Shown here: in pieces, positions 11,733-20,476 of the stretch
Position numbering within the stretch: the first letter of the stretch is position 1
Layout of the letters: every line of letters begins with the position of its first letter
From: CAXSBR01 sp964252015
GTDB lineage: Bacteria > Actinomycetota > Actinomycetes > Mycobacteriales > Jatrophihabitantaceae
Direction of reading: 5' to 3'
Assembly: GCA_964252015.1 (NCBI GenBank)
Contig: CAXULW010000014.1
Location: 1 to 64,000, forward strand
DNA: 64,000 nucleotides
Program-made: the position numbers and the translations under genes
The notes under the pieces: model-generated
Database searches by the model: none
The model's input: the letters and a program-made list of their open reading frames with translations, nothing else
Told to the model about the DNA's origin: nothing

Positions 11733-13196
11733 ATGAGTGAGATCGACACGGCGGCGCTGGCGGGGCTGTTCGAGCACTGGTTGCCGGGACAGCGTTGGTA
11801 CGCCGGCAAGTCGCGCCCGGTGGAATCGATCCGGCCGCGGAAGCTGGGCTCGTTCGGCGACCCGCCCACCGAGGTTCAGCTCTGGCTCGCCGACATCAGC
11901 TACCTCGACGGCGGCCGGGAGACCTACCAGGTGCCCTTGCGGGTGGGCACGGACTTCGACGACGCGCTCGACCACGCCCGCCTCGGCCAGGTGACCGCTC
12001 CGGGCGGTCAGACGCTCTACCTCTACGACGCGCTGTGGGACCGGCCACACACGCAGGAATGGCTGCGCGCGCTGGTGGACGGCGGCGAGTACGACGGCCT
12101 CGAGTTCCATCTGACGTCGACGGCGGACGCCGTCCCGAGCGGCGCCACCGGTCGCGTCCTCACCGGCGAGCAGTCCAATACGTCGCTGGTATTCGGTGAT
12201 CAGGCCATCCTCAAGGTGTTCCGCCGCCTCGAGGTCGGCACCAATCCCGACATCGAAGTGCACGAGGCGCTCGGCCGGGTCGACGGGCGCCATATCGCCC
12301 GGCTGCTCGGCTACATCACCGCCGACTTCGGGGTCGGTCAGGGCAACTTCGAGCAGCTGGCCAACCAGGATCAGCAGGTCAGCCTGGCCATGTTGCAGGA
12401 GTTCATGCCCGGCGCCACCGACGGTTGGGAGCTGGCCAAGAACAGCGTGCGCGACCTCATGGCCGAAGGTGACATCCACGCCGAGGAGGCCGGTGGCGAC
12501 TTCGCCAGCGAAGCGTTCCGCCTGGGCCTGGCCACCGCTGAGGTCCACGCCGACCTGGTGTCGGCCTTCGGGACCCACGACCTCACCACCCAGGACATGC
12601 GGGCCCGGGCCGACGCCATGCTCGATCGCCTGGACCAAACGCTGCTGCTGGTGCCTGAACTCGAGCGCGTCGCCGACGGTTTGCGCGCGTGCTACGAGGC
12701 GTTCGCGCTCAGCCCGCCCACGGCGGTGCAGCGCGTACACGGTGACCTGCATCTGGGCCAGGTGCTGCGCACGGTCACCGGATGGACCGTGCTGGACTTC
12801 GAGGGCGAGCCGGTCAAGTCGATCGCCAGCCGCCGCGAGCCCGACTCACCATTGCGCGACGTGGCGGGCATGCTGCGCTCCTTCGACTACGCGGGCTACC
12901 ACCAGATCGTCGATCTGGGTTCCACCAGCCAGCGCAATTACCGCGCGGCCGAGTGGGCCGACCGCAACCGGACGGCCTTCCAGGCCGGGTACACCCACGC
13001 CACCGGCTCGAGCGATGTCGGCGGGTTGAGCGCCGCGGCCGGGGCCGTCCTGCTCCGGGCCTTCGAGGCCGACAAGGCGGTTTACGAGGCCGCGTACGAA
13101 GCACGAAACCGGCCGGCCTGGTTGGCTGTGCCCCTGGCGTCGCTCGGCCGTCTGGTCGCGCCGACGTCGTCCGCGAGTGGAGAGGACGTTCGATGA
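11733..13196 (+). CDS. pep2: Maltokinase
   Basis: A 487-residue kinase that phosphorylates maltose to maltose-1-phosphate, the GlgE donor. The N-terminal cap has the family motif LPGQRWYAGKSR. The APH-like C-terminal lobe has the catalytic loop VHGDLHLGQVL (near residue 336) and the metal-binding LDFEGEP (near 353). I chose ATG at 11733, which has GAAGAGG upstream; a TTG at 11712 is in frame but poorly placed. The stop overlaps the glgB start by four bases, giving translational coupling. Confidence 0.93.
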   Translation: MSEIDTAALAGLFEHWLPGQRWYAGKSRPVESIRPRKLGSFGDPPTEVQLWLADISYLDGGRETYQVPLRVGTDFDDALDHARLGQVTAPGGQTLYLYDALWDRPHTQEWLRALVDGGEYDGLEFHLTSTADAVPSGATGRVLTGEQSNTSLVFGDQAILKVFRRLEVGTNPDIEVHEALGRVDGRHIARLLGYITADFGVGQGNFEQLANQDQQVSLAMLQEFMPGATDGWELAKNSVRDLMAEGDIHAEEAGGDFASEAFRLGLATAEVHADLVSAFGTHDLTTQDMRARADAMLDRLDQTLLLVPELERVADGLRACYEAFALSPPTAVQRVHGDLHLGQVLRTVTGWTVLDFEGEPVKSIASRREPDSPLRDVAGMLRSFDYAGYHQIVDLGSTSQRNYRAAEWADRNRTAFQAGYTHATGSSDVGGLSAAAGAVLLRAFEADKAVYEAAYEARNRPAWLAVPLASLGRLVAPTSSASGEDVR

Positions 13197-15664
13197 CCGG
13201 CTTGTTCGGCAAGAAGAACAAAGACGAGGACGGATCGGCCAAGGCGAAGCCCACCCCGCCAGCCGACACCGCACCATCCGACACCGCACCATCCGACAGC
13301 ACACCAGCCGACAGCGCCCCGGCGGCCGCCGCACCGGCCGCGGCCGCGCCCACCGACACCAAGCCAACCGACACCAAGCCAACCGACTCCAAGCCAACCG
13401 GCACCAAGCCAACCGGCACCAAGCCAACCGACACCGCGCCGGCCCCGCCACCCGCGCCGGCCCCGGTGGTGCCGCCGCCCCCGCCCCGGGACCCGGCCGA
13501 GGTCGACAGCGAGACCCTTGACCGCCTGGTCGGCGGCGCCCATCACAACCCGCACGACATTCTCGGCGCGCACAGCACCGGCGACGGTCGGACCGTCGTG
13601 CGGACGCTGCGCCCGGAGGCATCGGCGGTGTCGCTGCGCGTGGGCGAGAAGTCGACCCCACTGGAGCGCATCCACGACGGCGGCATCTTCGCAGTCGTCG
13701 TCCCCGGCGACCCCACCGACTACCGCCTCGAAGTCACCTACGGCGACCCGGATCAGTCGTGGACCGTGGATGACCCGTACCGCTGGCTGCCCACCCTCGG
13801 CGAGGTCGACCTGCACCTGATCGGCGAGGGCCGCCACGAGGAGCTGTGGCAGGTCCTGGGCGCGCACGTGCGCACCTACGACACGCTGGCCGGTCCGGTG
13901 ACGGGTACGTCGTTCGCGGTGTGGGCTCCCAACGCCCGCGGCGTGCAGGTCATCGGTGACTTCGACTACTGGTCGGGCCGGGCCCAGCCGATGCGGGTGC
14001 TCGGCTCCAGCGGCGTGTGGGAGCTGTTCGTCCCCAACGTCGGCGACGGCACCAAGTACAAGTTCCGCATCCTGGGCGCGGACAGCCAGTGGCGCGAGAA
14101 GGCCGACCCGATGGCGTTCTACTCCGAGACCGCACCGGCCACCGCGTCGGTTGTGTTCACCTCGCAGTTCGAGTGGACCGACGGCGACTGGATGCAGCGC
14201 CGGGCCGAGACCGCGTGGGACAAGGCCCCCATCTCCATCTACGAGGTGCACCTGGGTTCCTGGCGGGCCGGGCTGAGCTATCGGCAGATGGCGACCGAGC
14301 TCGTCGAGTACCTGACCCAGACCGGCTTCACCCACGTTGAGTTCCTGCCCGTGGCCGAACACCCCTACGCCCCGTCGTGGGGATATCAGGTCACCGGCTT
14401 CTACGCCGCGACCTCGCGGTTCGGTACGCCGGATGACCTGCGCTTCCTCATCGACGCGCTGCACCGGGCCGGCATCGGCGTCATCGTCGACTGGGTGCCG
14501 GGGCACTTCCCCAAGGACGCGTTCGCACTGGGGCGTTTCGACGGCACCGCGCTGTACGAGCACGCCGACCCGCGGCGCGGGGAACAGCTCGACTGGGGCA
14601 CCTACGTCTTCGACTTCGGCCGGCGCGAGGTGCGCAACTTCCTGGTCGCCAACGCGGTGTTCTGGTTGCAGGAGTTCCACGTCGACGGCCTGCGGGTGGA
14701 CGCGGTCGCGTCGATGCTCTACCTGGACTATTCGCGTAAGGAAGGCGAGTGGCTGCCGAACAAGTACGGCGGCCGGGAGAACCTCGAGGCGGTCTCGTTC
14801 CTGCAGGAGATGAACGCGACCGCCTACCGGCGCGTGCCCGGTGCGATCACCATCGCCGAGGAATCCACGTCGTGGCCCGGCGTCACCCGTCCCACCCACC
14901 TGGGCGGGCTGGGCTTCGGGTTCAAATGGAACATGGGCTGGATGAACGACTCGCTGCGCTACGTCGAGCACGAGCCGATCTATCGCCAGTACCACCACAA
15001 CGAGATGACGTTCTCGATGGTGTACGCCTACAGCGAGAACTACATCCTTCCCGTCTCACACGACGAGGTCGTGTACGGGAAGGGCTCGGTCGTGGGCAAG
15101 ATGCCGGGCGATCGGTGGCAGCAACTGGCCAACGTGCGCACGTTCTTCGCCTTCATGTGGGGGCATCCGGGCAAGCAGCTTCTGTTCATGGGTTCGGAGT
15201 TCGCGCAGAGCTCGGAGTGGAGCGACTCCCAGTCCCTGGAGTGGTGGCTGCTCGACTTCGCCGAGCACCGCGGCGTCCAGCAGCTGGTGACCGACCTGAA
15301 CCGGGTGTACCGCGACAATCCCGCGCTCTACACGCAGGACACGTCACCGGCCGGTTTCAGTTGGATCGACGCCAACGATTCCACCGGCAACATCTTCTCG
15401 TTCCTGCGCTTCGGCAGCGACGGGTCGGTGGTCGCGGTGGTCTCGAACTTCTCGCCGATGCCGCAGCTGGAGTACCGGATCGGCCTGCCCCGGCCGGGGC
15501 GGTGGGAGGAGATCCTCAACACCGACGCCGACGTCTACGGCGGATCGGGCGTGGGCAATTTCGGTGGGATCGACGCCTTCTCCGACAGCTACCACGGTCA
15601 GGCCGCGTCGGCGACGTTGGCCGTCCCGCCGTTGGGCACCGTCTACCTGCGCTACGCGGACTGA
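13193..15664 (+). CDS. glgB: 1,4-alpha-glucan branching enzyme GlgB with a repeat-rich N-terminal extension
   Basis: An 823-residue GH13_9 enzyme that introduces alpha-1,6 branches. The first ~105 residues begin TGLFGKKNKDEDGS and then become Pro/Thr/Asp/Lys tandem repeats, which are not part of the usual protein. They are followed by two CBM48-like domains and the barrel: nucleophile D503 (GLRVDAVASM), E556 (TIAEESTSWP) and D624 (VSHDEVVYGKGS). ATG at 13193 overlaps the pep2 stop (ATGA) and has GGAGAGG upstream. The last 321 bp are also open on the opposite strand as the 3' end of the MFS gene. Confidence 0.95.
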   Translation: MTGLFGKKNKDEDGSAKAKPTPPADTAPSDTAPSDSTPADSAPAAAAPAAAAPTDTKPTDTKPTDSKPTGTKPTGTKPTDTAPAPPPAPAPVVPPPPPRDPAEVDSETLDRLVGGAHHNPHDILGAHSTGDGRTVVRTLRPEASAVSLRVGEKSTPLERIHDGGIFAVVVPGDPTDYRLEVTYGDPDQSWTVDDPYRWLPTLGEVDLHLIGEGRHEELWQVLGAHVRTYDTLAGPVTGTSFAVWAPNARGVQVIGDFDYWSGRAQPMRVLGSSGVWELFVPNVGDGTKYKFRILGADSQWREKADPMAFYSETAPATASVVFTSQFEWTDGDWMQRRAETAWDKAPISIYEVHLGSWRAGLSYRQMATELVEYLTQTGFTHVEFLPVAEHPYAPSWGYQVTGFYAATSRFGTPDDLRFLIDALHRAGIGVIVDWVPGHFPKDAFALGRFDGTALYEHADPRRGEQLDWGTYVFDFGRREVRNFLVANAVFWLQEFHVDGLRVDAVASMLYLDYSRKEGEWLPNKYGGRENLEAVSFLQEMNATAYRRVPGAITIAEESTSWPGVTRPTHLGGLGFGFKWNMGWMNDSLRYVEHEPIYRQYHHNEMTFSMVYAYSENYILPVSHDEVVYGKGSVVGKMPGDRWQQLANVRTFFAFMWGHPGKQLLFMGSEFAQSSEWSDSQSLEWWLLDFAEHRGVQQLVTDLNRVYRDNPALYTQDTSPAGFSWIDANDSTGNIFSFLRFGSDGSVVAVVSNFSPMPQLEYRIGLPRPGRWEEILNTDADVYGGSGVGNFGGIDAFSDSYHGQAASATLAVPPLGTVYLRYAD
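13257..13440 (+). repeat. Tandem 15-bp repeats in the 5' part of glgB
   Basis: Two adjoining arrays of 15-bp units, one like ccgacaccgcaccat (about 13260-13320) and one like accgacaccaagcca (about 13350-13435), separated by an Ala-rich stretch. They encode DTAPS and TDTKP pentapeptides joining an N-terminal cap to the CBM48 domain. Confidence 0.9.
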
Positions 15665-16954
15665 TTTCCCCGGGTCCGCCGGGGCCCGGGGGTGAGACGT
15701 TTCCGCGGGAGCGCGACGGCGCAGCAGCGGCAATGTCGCAACCGGTAGCAGCACGGCGACGGAGGCATAGAGCATTCGATAGCCGATCGGGTTTATCAGG
15801 ACCGCTCCGAGCCCCAGGGCGACGGGTTGGGGCGCAAACATGACAAGCGTTATCGCGGCCCAGACTTGGCCCTGCATGGGTGGTGGTGCGAGGCGCTGAC
15901 CCGCCGTGATCAACGCGATGAGCGACCACGGAATTGCGGCGCCGAGCACCAGCGAACCGATCAGCACGGGCGCGAGCATGCCGGTCGCGCGGAGTGCGGA
16001 TCCGAGGGTGAAGTTGAGGACGGCCAGGGCGGCCAGGTTGCCCTCGCCGATGAGCGCGATCACCCGGCCTGCGCCGAGGCTGGCGGCGATCGAACCTGCG
16101 CCGAGGCCGGCCGACAGCACGCCGAGGAAGCTCGGGGGGCGCTGCAGCGCGCTGACCAGGCTGTACTGCGCTGCGACGAGTACGCCAGACAGGAACATCG
16201 GGACGACAGCGAGCAGGGTCACCGTCCGGAGTTCGCGGATGTTCCAAAGCTGGCCCAGGCCCCCGGTGACGGCGCTGCGCCACCGGGGGGAGTGCGCCAC
16301 CGGTTCCGGCGCGTCGTGGACGCGGACCAGGGTCGTGGCGGCGGCTCCGACGAGGAAGGTCGCCGCGTCCACGGCGGCCACGGCGCCGCCGCCGCTGGCG
16401 GCGAAAAGCCCGGCCCCGGCCAGTGGAGAGACCAACCGCCCGATCTCCTGGAGCGCAACCGACCGTCCGTTGACTCGCGCTCGCGCCGCGGGCGAGAACA
16501 TCCGGGTGAAGAGCGCCGATTCAGCCGGCCCGGAGAGCGTGAGAGCCGTGCCGTACCAGAGCACGACGGCGTAGATCAGCCACACTTGATCACGGGATCG
16601 CACCAGCGCCAAGGTGAGCACGATCACGGCAGAGGCGACGTCGAGGCCGATGAGCAGCATCCGCTGCCGGACCCGATCGGCGAGCATGCCACCAAGCGGC
16701 CCAACCAGGGACGGTAGGTAGATGCAGACCGACACCAGCCCCGCTTGGCTGCTGCTGCCGGTGAGCGACTTGACCCAGATGCCGGCGACGAGGGAGAGTG
16801 CGCTGTTTCCGACAAGTGAGCAGCCCAGGCCGGTCAGGTAGATCCGCGCGTTACGCCGCTCCAGGCGGAGTTCGGAGGGTGTCTCGTCGGGCACTGGCTC
16901 AGTCAAACCCGGGCGCACTTGCGCCGTCAAGAAAGTTGAGTCCGACGGGCTCAA
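15344..16954 (-). CDS. MFS transporter, 3' end overlapping glgB antisense
   Basis: A 536-residue major-facilitator protein. About ten to twelve hydrophobic segments lie between residues ~35 and ~410, with the typical cytoplasmic loop GMLADRVRQR between helices 2 and 3. It resembles the MFS_3/enterobactin-exporter type. The membrane part ends near VLLPVATLPLLRRR (around 15690). From there the frame continues without a stop for over 100 Arg/Asp/Val-rich residues, antisense to glgB, ending only at 15344. The start is uncertain: TTG at 16954 or GTG at 16918. The substrate is unknown. It diverges from the pirin gene across a MarR-like operator. Confidence 0.75.
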   Translation of the reverse strand: MSPSDSTFLTAQVRPGLTEPVPDETPSELRLERRNARIYLTGLGCSLVGNSALSLVAGIWVKSLTGSSSQAGLVSVCIYLPSLVGPLGGMLADRVRQRMLLIGLDVASAVIVLTLALVRSRDQVWLIYAVVLWYGTALTLSGPAESALFTRMFSPAARARVNGRSVALQEIGRLVSPLAGAGLFAASGGGAVAAVDAATFLVGAAATTLVRVHDAPEPVAHSPRWRSAVTGGLGQLWNIRELRTVTLLAVVPMFLSGVLVAAQYSLVSALQRPPSFLGVLSAGLGAGSIAASLGAGRVIALIGEGNLAALAVLNFTLGSALRATGMLAPVLIGSLVLGAAIPWSLIALITAGQRLAPPPMQGQVWAAITLVMFAPQPVALGLGAVLINPIGYRMLYASVAVLLPVATLPLLRRRAPAETSHPRAPADPGKSVRVAQVDGAQRRDGQRRRRGLTVVAVGEGVDPTEIAHARSAVDVGVGVEDLLPPPRPGQADPVLQLRHRREVRDHRDHRPVAAEAQEREDVAGGIVGVDPTETGR

Positions 16955-17012
16955 TAATCGCGGCAGGGGGCGTGGCCGGCACGTGCCTGGAATACGGGTG
17001 GGCGTACCGGGT

Positions 17013-17048
17013 TAAGATAGTTGCGAGTTCAACTAGCTAATTCAACTA
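17013..17048. promoter_or_regulatory. Putative pirin promoter with a MarR-like operator
   Basis: TAGTTG (17018-17023) and CAACTA (17030-17035) form an inverted repeat with a 6-bp spacer. CAACTA recurs at 17043-17048, giving a 13-bp direct spacing (TTCAACTA at 17028 and 17041). A -10-like TAAGAT (17013-17018) overlaps the left half-site. The operator would therefore cover the start point of the pirin transcript beginning at ATG 17062, and could also affect the divergent MFS gene. No convincing -35 is seen. Confidence 0.5.
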
Positions 17049-17061
17049 ACGAGGTCCCAGA

Positions 17062-18030
17062 ATGCCTGCCGTCACCGCTGACACCGTCACCCTGCCCCGC
17101 GCGAACGCCGCCACCCTCGGCGACGTCGAGCGCCCGGTGCGTTCGGTCACCACCGGCCCGAAGGGTTTCGAGGGCGAAGGCTTTCCGGTTGTACGTGCCT
17201 TCGCCGGCGTGTCGAAGGCCGACCTGGACCCGTTCGTCCACATGGATCAGATGGGCGAGGTCGACTACGCCCCCCTCGAGCCGCGCGGGACGCCGTGGCA
17301 CCCGCACCGCGGCTTCGAGACCGTCACCTACATGATCGACGGCACCTTCCTGCACCAGGACAGCCACGGTGGCGGCGGCGTGATCGAGAACGGGGCCACC
17401 CAATGGATGACCGCCGGCTCCGGGATCCTGCACATCGAGACCCCGCCCGAGGAGCTGGTCATGGCCGGCGGCCTGTTCCACGGCATCCAGCTCTGGGTGA
17501 ACCTGCCGGCCAAGGACAAGTTCACTCCCCCCGCCTATCAGAACCTGGAGGGGCACCAGGTCACGCTGCTGGCCTCGCAGGACGCCGGTGCGCTGGTGCG
17601 CATCATCGCCGGAGACATCGCCGGCCAGCGCGGACCGGGTTCGACCCACACGCCGATCGCCTTGGCCCACGCCACCATCGTTCCCGGCGCCCAGCTGTCC
17701 CTGCCCTGGCCGGCGGAGTTCAACGCGCTGGTCTACGTCCTCGCCGGCGACGGTTACGTGGGCGCCGAACGCCGCCCGATCCGATCCGGCCAACTGGCCC
17801 TGCTCGGCGCGGGTGACCGGCTCACCGTCAGCGCGGCCGACACCCAGGACGCGCGCCACCCGGCGCTGGAGGTGCTGCTGCTCGGCGGCCAGCCCATCCG
17901 CGAGCCGGTGGCGCAGTACGGACCGTTCGTGATGAACACCCGGGCCGAGCTCGAGAACGCGATCCGCGACTTCCAGGCCGGTCGCCTCGGCGTCATCCCC
18001 GACGGGGCCTTGATGCCGCACACCGGCTGA
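17062..18030 (+). CDS. Pirin family protein
   Basis: A 322-residue bicupin of the pirin family. The metal-site motif is intact in the N-terminal cupin: HPHRGFETVTYM, then HQDSHGG and GSGILHIETP with the conserved His/Glu ligands. The second cupin (about residues 190-300) is degenerate, as usual. Some family members act as quercetin dioxygenases or redox-responsive co-regulators; which applies here is not evident. ATG at 17062 follows GAGGTCC. A palindromic operator lies just upstream, suggesting control by a MarR-type repressor. Confidence 0.9.
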   Translation: MPAVTADTVTLPRANAATLGDVERPVRSVTTGPKGFEGEGFPVVRAFAGVSKADLDPFVHMDQMGEVDYAPLEPRGTPWHPHRGFETVTYMIDGTFLHQDSHGGGGVIENGATQWMTAGSGILHIETPPEELVMAGGLFHGIQLWVNLPAKDKFTPPAYQNLEGHQVTLLASQDAGALVRIIAGDIAGQRGPGSTHTPIALAHATIVPGAQLSLPWPAEFNALVYVLAGDGYVGAERRPIRSGQLALLGAGDRLTVSAADTQDARHPALEVLLLGGQPIREPVAQYGPFVMNTRAELENAIRDFQAGRLGVIPDGALMPHTG

Positions 18031-18064
18031 GCCGGAATGGCGTCCCGGTCAGGCTGACGAGGAT

Positions 18065-18104
18065 GTACAGCGAAATCGGCGCCATGACGCCCAAAACGCT
18101 ATAC
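18065..18104. repeat. 40-bp palindromic intergenic element, copy 3
   Basis: It has the same length and outer ends as copies 1 and 2 (GTACAGCG at 18065-18072, CGCTATAC at 18097-18104). The left inner arm reads AAATC instead of TTTTG, so it no longer pairs with the CAAAA of the right arm. The centre is GGCGCCATGACGCC. It lies between the pirin and S9 peptidase genes, which are co-directional. Confidence 0.8.
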
Positions 18105-18172
18105 AACCTCGCGCGACACGAGGACACGAGGACGCGACGTGAGAATGCGACGTGAGAATGCGACGTGAGGAT

Positions 18173-18212
18173 GTACAGCGAAATCGGCGCCATGGCGCCC
18201 AAAACGCTATAC
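18173..18212. repeat. 40-bp palindromic intergenic element, copy 4
   Basis: Differs from copy 3 at one position, giving a perfect GGCGCCATGGCGCC centre. Flanks extend the outer stem: GAGGATGTA pairs with TACATCCTC. The ~68 bp between copies 3 and 4 contains short direct repeats (gcgacgtgagaat). Like copy 3, it is followed by CCTCGCGCGAC, so the pair arose by duplication. The S9 peptidase start is 32 bp downstream. Confidence 0.8.
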
Positions 18213-18243
18213 ATCCTCGCGCGACGCTGGGGGCGCTGACACG

Positions 18244-20382
18244 ATGACGTCCGTGACCGACTCCTTCCCGCGCCTGCTTGCCCGCACCATGAACTTCCGG
18301 CTCGGCGTCCCGCGCGCCTTCGCCGTCAGCCCCGACGGGGCGCGGGTCGTGTTCCTGCGCGCCACCTCGGGCTTCACGCGAGCGCACGGATTGTGGGTCT
18401 ACGACGTCGAGACGAGCACCGAGCGGCTGGTGGCAGATCCCGCGTCCCTGCTTGGCGACGTGGGCGAGTCGCTCACCCTGGCCGAGCAGGTGCGCCGCGA
18501 ACGGCTGCGGGTGACCAGTTCCGGCGTGGTCGCCTTCTCGACCGACCGGGACCTGACGGTGGCCGCGTTCGCGCTGTCGTCAGAGCTCTTCGTCGTCGGA
18601 CTGGACGGGTCGGCCCCACCGCGGCGATTGCGCACGGCGGCTGCGGTGATCGACCCGCAGGTGGACCCAACCGGGCGCCGTGTCGCCTACGCCGGCGACC
18701 GGGCCCTGCGCGTCGTGGCGCTGCAGACGGGCGCGGACGACGTCCTCATCGCCCCCGACCCGGAAGATCCCGAGGAGGTCGTCTGGGGACTCGCGGAGTT
18801 CATCGCCGGTGAGGAACTCGATCGTGGCCGCGGCTTCTGGTGGTCACCCGACGGCGAGCGGCTGCTGGTCGAGCGTTACGACGAGACGCCCGTACAGGTG
18901 TGGCACATCAGCGATCCGGCCCACCCGGAGCAGGAGCCGCGGCGAGTGCGCTACCCGCGGGCCGGCACGGCGAACGCGGTCGTCGGACTGGCGCTGGTCG
19001 GTCCCGGCGGCGCACGGGTGGACGTCGACTGGCGCTCGGACGCTGCGCTCGACGGGCACGTGCTCGAGTACCTGGTCCAGGTCGAGTGGAGCGGGCCCGA
19101 CCCGATCCTCGTCGTGGCGACCCGCGACCAACGCCGGCTGGAGTACCGCGCGGTCGACGCGGCGACTGGTGCCACCACGCTGCTGCGGGCCGTCACCGAC
19201 GACGCCTGGGTCGAGTTGCTGCCCGGCACGCCGCGCCGGTTGCCGGACGGCCGGCTGCTGCACAGCGTCGACGTCGGCGAGCAACGACGGGTATGGATCG
19301 ACGACCGACCGGTCACCGCGCCGGACAACCTGGTGCGTTCGGTCGAGGCGGTGGACGGCGACTGCGTCATCGCGCAGGTGGTTCCGCAGGTGGGCTCGGT
19401 CGCGCTGGCCCGGCTCGGGTTCGACGGCAGCGTCGAGGTGCTGAGCGACCCGGCCGGCGTCGGCACCGGCGCCTGGGCCGGCGGCACGCTCGTCGTCACC
19501 CAGCAGCTGCCGACCACGCTGGCCGCGCCGACGGCCGTGCACCGCGGCGGGGACGTCGTCGGCACGATCGACTCGGCGGCCGAGAAGTCACCGCTGCTGC
19601 CCACCGTCCGGACCCATCAGGTGGGCCCGCGTGGACTGCCGACCACGGTGCTGTTCCCGACGGGATATGTGCCGGGATCGGGCCGGCTGCCAGTGCTGCT
19701 CGACCCGTACGGCGGACCGCACGGTCAGCAGGTGATCAACTCGGCGCGGGCGTACCTCGTCTCGCAGTGGTTCGCCGAGCAGGGGTTCGCGGTCATCGTC
19801 TGCGACGGCCGTGGGATGGCCGGTCGCGGGCCGGCCTGGGACCGGCTGGCCTGGCACGACCGCGCCGGCACCAGCGACGACCAGGTCGAGGCGGTGCGCG
19901 AGGTCGCCGCGCTGTATCCCGACGACCTCGACCTCGACCGGGTGGCCATCCGCGGCTGGTCGTTCGGCGGCTATCTGGCGGCGCTGTGCGTGTTGCGGCA
20001 CCCCGACGTGTTCGCCGCCGCCATCGCCGGCGCACCGACGACCGACGAGCGGCTCTACGACACCTGCTACAGCGAGCGCTACCTCGGACACCCGGACACC
20101 GACGACGACGTGTACGAGGCCAACAGCCTCATCCCGTTGGCACCGCTGCTGCGTCGGCCGCTGATGATCATCCACGGTCTCGCCGACGACAACGTGTACG
20201 TGGCCCACTCGCTGCGGCTGTCCGCGGCGTTGTTGGCGGCCGGGCGTCCGCACGAGGTTCTGCCCCTCACCGGCGCCACCCATCTGGCTGCCGACGAGGT
20301 CGTGGCCGAGAACCTGCTGTTGCTGCAGTTGGACTTCCTGCGCCGCTCACTCGGGCTGGCCGGCTCTCCTCCGACGGAGTAA
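18244..20382 (+). CDS. Prolyl oligopeptidase (S9) family peptidase, DPP IV-like
   Basis: A 712-residue serine peptidase with an N-terminal beta-propeller (about 1-450; start MNFRLGVPRAFAVSPDGARVVF) and a C-terminal alpha/beta-hydrolase domain. The triad is S573 in GWSFGGYL, D648 or D649 in GLADDNVY, and H680 in TGATHLAA. The propeller contains the EEL segment (FIAGEELDRGRGFWWSPDG) that in dipeptidyl peptidases binds the substrate amino terminus, so dipeptidyl peptidase activity is likely. No signal peptide is seen, so it is probably cytoplasmic. Two 40-bp palindromes lie immediately upstream. Confidence 0.9.
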   Translation: MTSVTDSFPRLLARTMNFRLGVPRAFAVSPDGARVVFLRATSGFTRAHGLWVYDVETSTERLVADPASLLGDVGESLTLAEQVRRERLRVTSSGVVAFSTDRDLTVAAFALSSELFVVGLDGSAPPRRLRTAAAVIDPQVDPTGRRVAYAGDRALRVVALQTGADDVLIAPDPEDPEEVVWGLAEFIAGEELDRGRGFWWSPDGERLLVERYDETPVQVWHISDPAHPEQEPRRVRYPRAGTANAVVGLALVGPGGARVDVDWRSDAALDGHVLEYLVQVEWSGPDPILVVATRDQRRLEYRAVDAATGATTLLRAVTDDAWVELLPGTPRRLPDGRLLHSVDVGEQRRVWIDDRPVTAPDNLVRSVEAVDGDCVIAQVVPQVGSVALARLGFDGSVEVLSDPAGVGTGAWAGGTLVVTQQLPTTLAAPTAVHRGGDVVGTIDSAAEKSPLLPTVRTHQVGPRGLPTTVLFPTGYVPGSGRLPVLLDPYGGPHGQQVINSARAYLVSQWFAEQGFAVIVCDGRGMAGRGPAWDRLAWHDRAGTSDDQVEAVREVAALYPDDLDLDRVAIRGWSFGGYLAALCVLRHPDVFAAAIAGAPTTDERLYDTCYSERYLGHPDTDDDVYEANSLIPLAPLLRRPLMIIHGLADDNVYVAHSLRLSAALLAAGRPHEVLPLTGATHLAADEVVAENLLLLQLDFLRRSLGLAGSPPTE

Positions 20383-20387
20383 CCCAG

Positions 20388-20433
20388 CCGAGCTGGTCGG
20401 GCCGCTTGGGCCTCTCGGGTCGGTTCAGCTCGG
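20388..20433. terminator. Hairpin between convergent S9 peptidase and YbbN-like genes
   Basis: CCGAGCTG (20388-20395) pairs with CAGCTCGG (20426-20433) around a GC-rich loop that can itself pair. It is located between two convergent gene ends, where a bidirectional terminator is expected. Confidence 0.45.
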
Positions 20434-20476
20434 CCGGTTGCTCGGTCGGCGCCGGTGGGTTCGAACGGTCGGTGCG

